The notes beneath the pieces are model-generated. The model searched no databases, was not told the origin of the DNA, and worked only from the letters and a program-made list of their open reading frames with translations. From assembly GCA_964577515.1 (NCBI GenBank), contig CAZNZN010000005.1:1-40573 (forward strand): a DNA stretch of 40,573 bases, given 5' to 3'. Made by a program: the position numbers and the translations under genes. Shown piece by piece: positions 32,585-40,497 of this stretch. Positions within the stretch are counted from its first letter, which is position 1. Each line of letters begins with the position of its first letter. The DNA is from UBA4124 sp964577515. Lineage in GTDB: Bacteria; Patescibacteriota; Minisyncoccia; Phycocordibacterales; UBA9973.

Positions 32585-32592
32585 ATTCGTAA

Positions 32593-34155
32593 TTATTTCT
32601 TAACAGGACGCCACAAGACCTTTTCTCCTGCAGATACTCCAGAGAGGATTTCGTACATGTCACCATCTCCTTTAAGTCCTGTAGTGATGGCTGTCGTTGC
32701 TGTTTTATATCGGTTTCCTCTTGTTGCAACAATTTTTTCAATTGTTTGGGTTCCATCTTGTGCCTTATTTACAACACGAGCGGGAAGAATAAGTACTTGC
32801 TGTTTCTCTGCTGTGACTATTGCCATAGTTGCGGTCATGCCTGGTTTTATCATCGCAATATCAGTAATAAGGGCTTTGATTTTATAGTTGATGATGGTTC
32901 CCTCTTGGGTAGCAGCGGGGTCAACAGATGAAACTGTAGCAGTGTACTTTGTTCCAGGAAATGCATCGTAAGAAACATTCACCAACTGTCCTACTGCAAT
33001 AGTGCTAATATTCCCTTCTCCTACATTTGCTTCCAAATAGAGGTTCCCGATATCTTGCAAAACAACCACTTCTTTTTGAGGACTAATGATTTCGCCAACC
33101 TTAACATCGACTCGTGTAATCGTACCGTCAGCGGGTGCTCGAAGGATCTTTTTCTCAAGACGAGCAGCTGCCTGCTCGACACCTGCTTGCCCAGTGACAA
33201 CATCAGCAAGCGCAGCATCAACATCAGCTTGTCGAGCAGTAGCCTTTTTTAGATTGAGTTCGGCAGTGCGTGTAGCAACAAGTGATTCAGCATTTGCGAC
33301 AGCACTATCACGTGTCTCTTTTGCTTGGTTATACGCATTTAGGTTTGTAACGTATAGCGCAGCGCTTGTATTTGGTATTTTAATTTTCCAGCTTCCTCCC
33401 TGCCCTGACGAAGATCCTACAGGAAAGATGAGCGACAACCCTTTGGTACCTAGTGACTGACTAAGGGTGGTACTGATCTTTGTAGTACCACTTTCTATAC
33501 CTGAAAAGTTAACGAAGTCTCCTCCGAATGAAGAGATAGAAATTGCGTATTCACCCTCCTGCCCTGTATATGTTCCTGAGATGGTTGGGGTGTTTGCCAT
33601 GACTGTCCCTGTTGTTGACTCTGCAACAAGCCCTTCAGAAAGTAGCTTTCTTCGAGCATTTTCAACAAGTACGTCTTGTGCCTTTCTTGTTTGTTCCAAG
33701 TCACGTTGTGCATTTGAAAGATTTACTTGAGCAAGTGCTATTTCTTCGTTGCTTGCACCATCAAGCACTCGTTTGTAACGAGCCTCTGCAGCAAGCAACG
33801 CGCCCTTGGCAGAGGTAAGAGCTGCCCGTTCTTCAGAAGTATTAAGAGAAACCAGGATATCTCCTTTTTTCACTTTTTGACCAACAGCAACTCGAATATC
33901 CCTTACGGGATCACTAACATCAAACCCCAAGGAGAGGTCAGTAGCACTTACAACAGTACCGCTCGCGACAACGGTACGTGTAAGCGTATCTTGCTTAACA
34001 GTTTCGACAATGACCCCCTCTTCGGGTCCAAACGCTTTGGAAAGAACCATAATAACAACAGCAACAAGTACTACGATGCCTATTTTTATTCTTTTTCGTT
34101 TTGGCTTCCACCAACCCCAGATATTTCTTAAAAATGCAGTAATCTTTTCTTTCAT
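32593..34155 (-). CDS. Membrane fusion protein of a MacA/HlyD-type exporter with inserted domain, about 520 aa
   Basis: An N-terminal membrane helix (about 24-43) leads to a biotinyl-lipoyl half (VSDPVRDIRVAVGQKVKKGDILVSLNTSEE). A helical hairpin arm (about 90-155 and 270-335) follows, then the second lipoyl half (ILRAPADGTITRVDVKVGEIISPQKEVVVLQD) and beta-barrel domains. Between the two hairpin arms is an extra beta-rich segment of about 110 residues. The ATG at 34155 (MKEKITAF) is preferred over an upstream methionine at 34215 because the latter would overlap the preceding hairpin. First gene of the exporter operon. Confidence 0.85.
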   Translation of the reverse strand: MKEKITAFLRNIWGWWKPKRKRIKIGIVVLVAVVIMVLSKAFGPEEGVIVETVKQDTLTRTVVASGTVVSATDLSLGFDVSDPVRDIRVAVGQKVKKGDILVSLNTSEERAALTSAKGALLAAEARYKRVLDGASNEEIALAQVNLSNAQRDLEQTRKAQDVLVENARRKLLSEGLVAESTTGTVMANTPTISGTYTGQEGEYAISISSFGGDFVNFSGIESGTTKISTTLSQSLGTKGLSLIFPVGSSSGQGGSWKIKIPNTSAALYVTNLNAYNQAKETRDSAVANAESLVATRTAELNLKKATARQADVDAALADVVTGQAGVEQAAARLEKKILRAPADGTITRVDVKVGEIISPQKEVVVLQDIGNLYLEANVGEGNISTIAVGQLVNVSYDAFPGTKYTATVSSVDPAATQEGTIINYKIKALITDIAMIKPGMTATMAIVTAEKQQVLILPARVVNKAQDGTQTIEKIVATRGNRYKTATTAITTGLKGDGDMYEILSGVSAGEKVLWRPVKK

Positions 34156-34173
34156 ATATATAGTTATAACACA

Positions 34174-34195
34174 TACCCCCACTTTTGTGGGGGTA
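34174..34195 (-). terminator. Hairpin between the FKBP and membrane fusion protein genes
   Basis: TACCCCCAC and GTGGGGGTA form a 9-bp stem with a 4-nt loop (TTTT on the plus strand). It follows the FKBP stop codon; the U-tract after it on the minus strand is poor (ATGTGTT), so termination may be incomplete. Confidence 0.5.
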
Positions 34196-34201
34196 GTTGC
34201 C

Positions 34202-34699
34202 TTATTTAATACCAAGAAGTTCTACTTCAAATACAAGTGTTGCGTTTGGTGGTATTGCCCCAGGTACACCGTTAGCGCCATAAGCAAGATCAGCAGGGAT
34301 AGTAAGTATGCGAGCTTCCCCCACCTTCATACCAAGAACACCAAGATCCCATCCCTTAATTACCATTCCTGCTCCTAGAGGGAACTCAAAGGGGGTACCA
34401 CGTGTTTTACTTGAATCAAATACAGTTCCGTTAGTAAGTTTTCCTGTATAGTGCACTACTGCTGTTTTTCCATTAGTAATTTCTACACCTGATCCTTCTT
34501 TTGTTGTTTCTATTGTCATACCTTGTACTACTTTTTTATTGCTTGTAACTGGCTTTTCTGTACTGACAGGAGCTTGTTCTTTCTCCACCTGCACCTGCTG
34601 CTCTACCGGTAACGGTTCTTGTACCGGTGTTTTCTTAAGCCAAGAAAAGATAATAACACCAATAAAAATAATAACAATCGCGATTGATACATATTTCAT
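34202..34699 (-). CDS. Membrane-anchored FKBP-type peptidyl-prolyl isomerase, 165 aa
   Basis: Helps exported proteins fold. An N-terminal membrane anchor (about 4-21) and a polar linker rich in E, P, V and Q precede the FKBP domain (about 62-165): VVHYTGKLTNGTVFDSSKTRGTPFEFPLGAGMVIKGWDLGVLGMKVGEARILTIPADLAYG, ending IPPNATLVFEVELLGI. The ATG at 34699 (MKYVS) is used; an in-frame GTG two codons upstream is less likely. A TATACT -10 box ends about 8 nt before this ATG, so the mRNA may be leaderless. Confidence 0.93.
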   Translation of the reverse strand: MKYVSIAIVIIFIGVIIFSWLKKTPVQEPLPVEQQVQVEKEQAPVSTEKPVTSNKKVVQGMTIETTKEGSGVEITNGKTAVVHYTGKLTNGTVFDSSKTRGTPFEFPLGAGMVIKGWDLGVLGMKVGEARILTIPADLAYGANGVPGAIPPNATLVFEVELLGIK

Positions 34700-34739
34700 A
34701 GGCACTTAGTATACCCTACTTACTGCAACAAAAAAATTG

Positions 34740-36509
34740 CTACCTAATAGAAAACGCAGGGTTTTGTTCTATCTCCTTTGTTAGTACTGCAAAATCTTTT
34801 GAGACCTCTTCTTCGGTAAGAGTTTTTTCAAAAGATTGAAATACCAAGCGATACGCGATGCTTGTACGCCCATCTTTTTCGAAGCGGTCAAATATAAAAG
34901 GATCGCGAACACAGTAAGTACTTGCAAAATTGGTAACAAGCGTATCGAGCACCGCTAATGCTTCTATATTTTCTACCCATACAGCAATATCTCTAGTGAT
35001 AAACGGATATGGCGACCATGGAATAAAAATCCCTTTTGCAGAAGTACTACCAATAACATCCAGAGAAATAGCATATTTTTCAATAAAGCGATCAATGGGA
35101 AGTTCTTCAAATATTCCACCATCAACAGTTGCAACATGCACCTCTTCTCTATCAGCCAAAAACACTGTTCCAACTTCAAACAAGCGAATCTTTTGTAGTC
35201 CAAACAAAGGCATATGTAAACGATTGAGTTCGTAACTTTCTTTTAGCCCCTCAGAAAGTGTAGTACGAAGTGCGCTTTTATCTTTGGCGCCATACGATAC
35301 ATAGATTTCTCCTTTTTTACGAAACACGTAAGTAACCACCTCGCGAAATCCATTGTCAGAAAGCCAATACTTTACAGCACGTACTTTGTCGAATTCTGAA
35401 GGTTGCACAGTCAAAGAAAAAGGAAGTGGTGACGGGACAATGCCTTCATAGCCCAAAACACGACCGACCTCTTCAGCGAAATCATGTACACCCACGATAT
35501 CACCGCGTTCATCAGGTATGTTTATAGTAACCCCTTTTTCAGTAATAGCATACGCATAGTTATATCGGGAGCAAATAGCCACAATCATTTCAGTGGTGAC
35601 CTCAATCCCAAGAATACGAGCAATTTCTTCAGGTTTGCATACAAGTACTTTTTTTTCTTGCGCTACAGGATACACGTCAGCAACACCTACTACCGTTCCT
35701 CCCGCAAGCTCTTGAATAAGAGTAACAAGTTTAGTTGCTGCTTCGTAAGCGACAGTAGGGCTAAGATCATTTTCAAAACGTTTTGAGGCATCAGTGACAA
35801 GCCCAAGTTTTCGAGAAGTTTTTCGTATTGGGGAAGGTTCGAAGTTTGCGACCTCAATAATAATATTTTTGGTTTCCTCACTGACCTCGGCGGTATTCCC
35901 TCCTTTAACACCAGCAATAGCCAGTACCCCCAAATAATCGGCAATGACTGTATCTGGCTCCTGCAATACTTTTTCCTCTTTCGAAAGAGTAACGACATTT
36001 TCTCCAGGGTGAGCAAGACGAACAATAATGCCCCCATCTATTTTTTGATGATCAAACACGTGTGTTGGTTGACCTCGATCAAAAAGGACGTAGTTTGTCG
36101 CATCAACGACGTTGTTGATTGAGCGCGCCCCGATTGAAGCAAGAGCCTCCTGTAACCATTTTGGAGAAGGACCAACAGTAACACCTTCGAGCGCCACAGC
36201 AATATACCTGCGGCAGGTTGGGCTTTTTATTTCGACAGGTAGTGCAAGTGGTACTTCCGGCAATGCAGGAGCGGTATATGGCTTTAGTGTAAGCTGTAAC
36301 AATCCTGCAATCTCTCGCGCCATTCCATAATGACTCAAGCAGTCATGCGCTCTATCTGGAAGCACTTTGATATCTAAAATAGTATCTTCACCACGTACCT
36401 CTTCTGACTCAACCTCAAAAGCATGAAAAATGATCGTCTCTTTGAGTTTCTCAACTGACGGTAATGGCTCAACAATATGTTTTTGTAACCAGTTATAAGA
36501 ATATTTCAT
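34740..36509 (-). CDS. pheT: Phenylalanyl-tRNA synthetase beta chain, compact form, 589 aa
   Basis: Partner of PheS. The B1 start (YSYNWLQKHIVEPLPSVEKLKETIIFHAFEVE) runs straight into the segment LDIKVLPDRAHDCLSHYGMAREIAGLL. The EMAP-like tRNA-binding OB domain of about 110 residues normally between these is missing. The B3/B4 editing domain, B5 domain (PEEIARILGIEVTTEMI), catalytic-like core and C-terminal FDX-ACB anticodon domain (PFITRDIAVWVENIEALAVLD) are present. E. coli PheT has about 795 residues. It lies 2 nt after pheS. Confidence 0.94.
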   Translation of the reverse strand: MKYSYNWLQKHIVEPLPSVEKLKETIIFHAFEVESEEVRGEDTILDIKVLPDRAHDCLSHYGMAREIAGLLQLTLKPYTAPALPEVPLALPVEIKSPTCRRYIAVALEGVTVGPSPKWLQEALASIGARSINNVVDATNYVLFDRGQPTHVFDHQKIDGGIIVRLAHPGENVVTLSKEEKVLQEPDTVIADYLGVLAIAGVKGGNTAEVSEETKNIIIEVANFEPSPIRKTSRKLGLVTDASKRFENDLSPTVAYEAATKLVTLIQELAGGTVVGVADVYPVAQEKKVLVCKPEEIARILGIEVTTEMIVAICSRYNYAYAITEKGVTINIPDERGDIVGVHDFAEEVGRVLGYEGIVPSPLPFSLTVQPSEFDKVRAVKYWLSDNGFREVVTYVFRKKGEIYVSYGAKDKSALRTTLSEGLKESYELNRLHMPLFGLQKIRLFEVGTVFLADREEVHVATVDGGIFEELPIDRFIEKYAISLDVIGSTSAKGIFIPWSPYPFITRDIAVWVENIEALAVLDTLVTNFASTYCVRDPFIFDRFEKDGRTSIAYRLVFQSFEKTLTEEEVSKDFAVLTKEIEQNPAFSIR

Positions 36510-36511
36510 AG

Positions 36512-37219
36512 CTAAAATTGATTGAAGCGAAGATCTCCTTGATACGCGAGTCGAACGTCAGTGATACCGAACTTTACATTTGCTAGCCGATCAAGACCCA
36601 TACCAAATGCAAACCCTGTCACTTTCTTTGGGTCATACCCAACTGCTTCAAATACATTTGGATGAACCATCCCTGCACCGCAAACTTCAAGCCATTTTTC
36701 TTCTCCATCTTTTTGTACTTTTACATCAACTTCAAACCCTGGCTCCACAAAAGGAAAAAAGCTTGGACGAAGTCGTATTTCAGTAGTATCTCCGAAAAGC
36801 TCCTTAAAAAAGGAAAGTAACACCCCCTTTAGATGCGCAACAGTAATACCCTCACCGACAACAAGCCCTTCTACTTGATGAAATTGCATTTCATGTGTTG
36901 CATCCGTTGATTCGTTGCGGAACACTTTTCCGGGAACAATAATCGCCAGTGGTGGGGTGTGCGCCTTCATATAACGGATCTGTACTGGAGAAGTGTGTGT
37001 TCGAAGTACATAGCCTGGTTTATCTTTTATCCAAAAAGTGTCTTGCATATCACGAGCGGGATGGTCTTTAGGCACGTTAAGCGCATCAAAGTTATACCAT
37101 TCCTCTTCTAGCTCAGGACCAGTTGCTACAGAAAAGCCTTGTTTTTTAAAGATGGCAATAATCTCTTCTGTCACCAAAGTAAGTGGGTGCAAGGTTCCTT
37201 TTTGATAGTCTAACTGCAT
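36512..37219 (-). CDS. pheS: Phenylalanyl-tRNA synthetase alpha chain, N-terminally short, 235 aa
   Basis: Catalytic chain for charging tRNA-Phe. Class II motifs are complete: HPLTLVTEEIIAIFKKQGF, DTFWIKDKPGYVLRTHTSPVQIRYM, motif 2 FRNESTDATHEMQFHQVEG, and motif 3 GFAFGMGLDRLANVKFGITDVR. The first 80 to 90 residues of usual PheS, a coiled coil that binds the tRNA body, are absent. An in-frame TAG lies four codons upstream of the ATG, so this is the real start region. Co-transcribed with pheT. Confidence 0.95.
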   Translation of the reverse strand: MQLDYQKGTLHPLTLVTEEIIAIFKKQGFSVATGPELEEEWYNFDALNVPKDHPARDMQDTFWIKDKPGYVLRTHTSPVQIRYMKAHTPPLAIIVPGKVFRNESTDATHEMQFHQVEGLVVGEGITVAHLKGVLLSFFKELFGDTTEIRLRPSFFPFVEPGFEVDVKVQKDGEEKWLEVCGAGMVHPNVFEAVGYDPKKVTGFAFGMGLDRLANVKFGITDVRLAYQGDLRFNQF

Positions 37220-37250
37220 GTACCAAAACTATAGCTAAAAATATGGTTTT

Positions 37251-38216
37251 TTACAATTTAAACAGTTTTTTTACAACTTGGAGCAAGCTAGTTATTGGGG
37301 AGCGCGACACTTGATGGCAGTTATGTACACAATGTGTATACCCTCTTTTTTCTATCTGTTTCTTTTCACAGGCACCACAAAGAATAAACTGCCCCTTACA
37401 CCCAAATTCTCGACAGTCAACAATATTTTCCGACGCGGTACCACATGTTGCACATACGCCAATCACTTTGTGTTTTGGATCATCGGTGTAGAAGCCCATT
37501 GCAACACGTGCATCAAACACATAAAGCTTCCCTTCAAAATCTTCATTTGGATATTTTTCCATATATGACACAATGCCACCGTCGAGCTGGTATACATCTT
37601 TGAATCCCTGTGTGATAAGGTACCCACTTGCCTTTTCACATCGCACCCCTCCGGTACACACAGTAAGGACTGTCTTTTCTTTCAAATGTTCAATTGTTTT
37701 TAACAACTTTGGCAGATCACGAAAGTTCTGCATTGGAGGACAGATAGACCCTGCAAACTTCCCTATCATATGCTCGTAGGCATTGCGCATATCAACAATA
37801 TAGAACTCTTTTTTGTCAGCAATCCACTGATGAAGCTCCTCCGGTTTTAGATGTACCCCCGTAGTAACGTTTGGATCAACATCACACACACCAAGGTGTA
37901 ACGAAACAATTTCTGGGCGCACTTTTACTGAAAGCTTAGGAAAAGCATTTCCTGTTCCAACACTTCGTTTCATATGAATAGCAAGAAATCGAGAATTCCC
38001 GGTAGGACTCGTAGGGTCTTCTTCCATAGCTTTTATAAAAGCTTCCGTATCAGAAACCTTCCCCTCAAGAGTGATATTAATACCTTCCGTTGCAACAATG
38101 AGACGACCTCTGAGTGAGTACTTTTCACACAACGAACGAAGCCAGTCACGAACAGCTTCTGGGTTTTGAATAAACACGTATTTATAAAAAAGTAGTATTT
38201 GATAGCCTGATTGCAT
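37251..38216 (-). CDS. trhO: tRNA uridine 34 hydroxylase TrhO (rhodanese family), 321 aa
   Basis: Hydroxylates U34 of certain tRNAs. An N-terminal acylphosphatase-like domain (LLFYKYVFIQNPEAVRDWLRSLCEKYSLRGRLIVATEGINITLEG) precedes the rhodanese domain with the active cysteine in VLTVCTGGVRCEKASGYL. A C-terminal cysteine-rich tail (GVCATCGTASENIVDCREFGCKGQFILCGAC) probably binds zinc. The ATG at 38216 (MQSGYQILLFYKY) is preferred to an upstream GTG. It lies 31 nt before pheS on the same strand. Confidence 0.9.
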   Translation of the reverse strand: MQSGYQILLFYKYVFIQNPEAVRDWLRSLCEKYSLRGRLIVATEGINITLEGKVSDTEAFIKAMEEDPTSPTGNSRFLAIHMKRSVGTGNAFPKLSVKVRPEIVSLHLGVCDVDPNVTTGVHLKPEELHQWIADKKEFYIVDMRNAYEHMIGKFAGSICPPMQNFRDLPKLLKTIEHLKEKTVLTVCTGGVRCEKASGYLITQGFKDVYQLDGGIVSYMEKYPNEDFEGKLYVFDARVAMGFYTDDPKHKVIGVCATCGTASENIVDCREFGCKGQFILCGACEKKQIEKRGYTHCVHNCHQVSRSPITSLLQVVKKLFKL

Positions 38217-38264
38217 GTACGGCACTATAACAAAAAACCAATCGGTATGACAACCAACACTCTT

Positions 38265-38723
38265 TTACCTATCTTTACCGTAAAGATGCAAGTTATGTAT
38301 TACCCTAAACAGCCCCAAAATCCGCCCAACCATTATGCCGAAAATGGTGCTATACATTGCAACAGAGACCCCAATGACAGAGACACCCTCCGCTTCAATG
38401 ATTTCTTTAAGCAAAAGTCTGCTCAAAAAATACACACCAATCAACACTATACTCGCAAAATCAAAGCGTTTTATTCTCATAAGCTGTTTCTGTTCATCCC
38501 ATTGCACTGGGATCATTTTGTAAAACCATGCTGCCCCAGCAACAAATCCACCAAATGAGAAATACACTACAGGCCAAGGATTTACATGGTATTCAAAAAC
38601 ATCGAAGAGTGCTGCAAAGGCAAACAACCCTGCGGCAACAACAAGCATGACGATACGGAGACGTAAAAGCCAATCTATTTTTTTTGCCTTGTGGAGTTCT
38701 AAGACCGTATCAAGTTCTTCCAT
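38265..38723 (-). CDS. Membrane protein of unknown function, 152 aa
   Basis: Not recognised. A charged N-terminus (MEELDTVLELHKAKKIDW) is followed by two hydrophobic helices (about 22-40 and 52-70), a basic loop (WDEQKQLMRIKRFD), and two more helices (about 88-105 and 115-138). Four passes overall, with a short basic C-terminus. It lies between trhO and tRNA-His with its own spacing; no function can be inferred. Confidence 0.65.
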   Translation of the reverse strand: MEELDTVLELHKAKKIDWLLRLRIVMLVVAAGLFAFAALFDVFEYHVNPWPVVYFSFGGFVAGAAWFYKMIPVQWDEQKQLMRIKRFDFASIVLIGVYFLSRLLLKEIIEAEGVSVIGVSVAMYSTIFGIMVGRILGLFRVIHNLHLYGKDR

Positions 38724-38763
38724 GATGAATCATTAGTATACTATGCATAGTCTCTGTTAAGAG

Positions 38764-38792
38764 AAAAAGGCAGGCACATAGCCTGTCTTTTT
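38764..38792 (-). terminator. Terminator after tRNA-His
   Basis: AAAAAGGCAGGC and GCCTGTCTTTTT pair (one G-U) around a 5-nt loop; on the minus strand it ends in a run of T. It follows the tRNA-His gene by about 9 nt. Confidence 0.85.
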
Positions 38793-38800
38793 CTTTGATG

Positions 38801-38872
38801 GGTGCCCATCGGGGTTCGAACCCGAGATAACAGAACCACAACCTGTTGTGTTACCACTACACTATGGGCACC
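38801..38872 (-). tRNA. tRNA-His (anticodon GTG)
   Basis: A complete cloverleaf is seen: acceptor GTGCCCA/TGGGCAC with the extra 5' G (G-1) paired to C73, D-arm GTGT...ACAC, anticodon arm ACAGG-TTGTGGT-TCTGT with anticodon GTG, and T-arm TCGGG-TTCGAAC-CCCGA. CCA is not encoded. The G-1:C73 pair is the identity element for histidine. Confidence 0.97.
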
Positions 38873-38887
38873 ATACTTTTTATTCGT

Positions 38888-39457
38888 TTAACCACTAGCG
38901 TCCTTTGTATACGACGGTGGCGTCTCATTTATACCAGAAATATGGTTAAAAAGTCTAGCGCAAGCATATAATAGGCTTGAGAGCCTGTTGGCATATACAA
39001 GCGTTGTTTCTGAAACAGCAACACCACTCTCACAAGCATGAAGGAGCGCCCGCTCCATCCGACGAGACACAGTGCGGCATACATCAAAATACACTGCCCC
39101 CTCTGTTCCCCCTGCAATAAAAAATGTCTTGATAGGTGGAAGCATCATTTCAACTTGTTGTATCAACTTCTCAATATCAGCAACCTTCTCAATAGAAACA
39201 CTCATTCCGGCACCCGCAAGTTCTGCTTGAATAACAAACAATGTCTCTTGTACCTCGTGCACGATAGCGGCAATATTTTGGCCTTCAATAGTCATTGACT
39301 GAGCATCGGCACGAACTTTTGCAAGCCCGAGAAATGCAACAAGCTCATCAACAGATCCTAGCGCTTCAAACACAGGTGCGGTTTTTGGGATCCGCTCCCC
39401 CTGCGGAGTATTAAATAACTTCGTTGTTCCTTTGTCTCCTTTGCCTGTGTAGAGCAT
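38888..39457 (-). CDS. Cob(I)alamin adenosyltransferase, PduO type, 189 aa
   Basis: Converts cob(I)alamin and ATP to adenosylcobalamin. The ATP-binding N-terminus LYTGKGDKGTTKLFN is complete. The ALGSVDELVAFLGLA helix and the C-terminal RTVSRRMERALLHA and YANRLSSLLYACARLFN motifs are present. Length is normal. No B12-dependent enzyme or B12 synthesis gene is visible in the window. It reads toward tRNA-His 15 nt downstream and may be co-transcribed with it. Confidence 0.92.
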   Translation of the reverse strand: MLYTGKGDKGTTKLFNTPQGERIPKTAPVFEALGSVDELVAFLGLAKVRADAQSMTIEGQNIAAIVHEVQETLFVIQAELAGAGMSVSIEKVADIEKLIQQVEMMLPPIKTFFIAGGTEGAVYFDVCRTVSRRMERALLHACESGVAVSETTLVYANRLSSLLYACARLFNHISGINETPPSYTKDASG

Positions 39458-39460
39458 ATT

Positions 39461-40429
39461 TTATTGGTTAAACTTGCGTGTGATAATTCGCTCCGCGATT
39501 TGTGACCCAAATATAACAACGGCAAGAAGAATTCCGTATCCAAAAAGAGCACTAAGAAAATCTATATGAATTGTTCGAAGCGACCCAAGTAAAAAAGCAA
39601 CATACCATGAAACAATAGAAATACCACCAAGTGCAAAAGCAGCTCGACGAAAACGTGATGCAGGCACTGTCCCTTCAAAAGAAAGTCTGCGCAAGTATGG
39701 GGCAACAAGCATGTTTAGGAGAATTCCGTTCACAACAATCACACCGACTACCACTACCTTTAAAAGAAACTTTGATGAAATACTCAGACGACCAATGTCT
39801 CCTAGGTAAAGCGCGACTCCGCTTATTAACAATACTCCAAGCCCTACCCAGATGATGCTTGTCAGAGTATCCATTGTTTCTTTTTCTTCTTGTGAAATAA
39901 CTCTGTCTTTCAAAAAACGGAAAAAGAAAATATCTGTAATCGTTGCGGCACCTACACCTAAAATAAATCCTACATTATGAAGTACTACCCAAAAAAGTTT
40001 TTGCGTCTTCAACAACGGGACTATTTGGTGTATTGGGAAACTCAAAAGGCTTACAATCAAGACAAGGTTGGTGAGTGCGATACCTACGCACCAAAGACAC
40101 CAACGTCTAATAACAAAGGCCTGAACTCCTATAAGATAGAGAGAGAAAAGTGCTCCAGTCATAAGAACAAAAAAAAGTATCAAAAGAAACCAAGCGGTTC
40201 CTGTTTCTCCAACTGGAAATGCGAGGAGCACTGCTACTAATGCAAAATAAAAAGCTCCAAGAAACTCGTTAGGAACACCAAAACTGCGAGCAAACCTACT
40301 ATGCAACACTGAGTCGCATGGGTGCTCTCGAGGACAGGCAAGATTTTTGTGTGTAAATTTCTTATAGAGCATGTAGAGAGAGATAAAGAGTCCTCCCCCA
40401 CAAGCAATAAACGCAACGATACTATTCAT
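39461..40429 (-). CDS. VKOR-family disulfide-forming membrane protein with C-terminal membrane extension, 322 aa
   Basis: The VKOR part (about 1-140) has the loop cysteines C32 and C38 (ACPREHPCDSVLHS), the conserved NEFLGAFYF segment and the CLWC redox motif at 111-114, so it can oxidise exported thiols. Residues 165-322 add about four more hydrophobic helices with no recognised domain (polar points include H and D in ATITDIFFFRF and NGILLNMLVAPYLRRL). The ATG at 40429 is used because the longer frame would overlap tRNA-Leu; AAGGT lies just upstream of it. No fused thioredoxin domain is present. Confidence 0.85.
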   Translation of the reverse strand: MNSIVAFIACGGGLFISLYMLYKKFTHKNLACPREHPCDSVLHSRFARSFGVPNEFLGAFYFALVAVLLAFPVGETGTAWFLLILFFVLMTGALFSLYLIGVQAFVIRRWCLWCVGIALTNLVLIVSLLSFPIHQIVPLLKTQKLFWVVLHNVGFILGVGAATITDIFFFRFLKDRVISQEEKETMDTLTSIIWVGLGVLLISGVALYLGDIGRLSISSKFLLKVVVVGVIVVNGILLNMLVAPYLRRLSFEGTVPASRFRRAAFALGGISIVSWYVAFLLGSLRTIHIDFLSALFGYGILLAVVIFGSQIAERIITRKFNQ

Positions 40430-40454
40430 ACCTTGTATTCTAAATGAAGAGGAC

Positions 40455-40497
40455 ACAAAAACAAAACAACGAGTAGTACTCGTTGTTTTGTTTTTGT
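40455..40497 (-). terminator. Terminator after tRNA-Leu
   Basis: A 43-nt perfect inverted repeat of about 20 bp has a GAGTA/TACTC core and A/T-rich outer arms. It begins where tRNA-Leu ends and precedes the VKOR start codon. Confidence 0.88.

Noticed and set aside
37425..37450. T-box-like GGTACC element
   Set aside because: It lies inside the cysteine-rich coding part of trhO, with no terminator or synthetase gene following.
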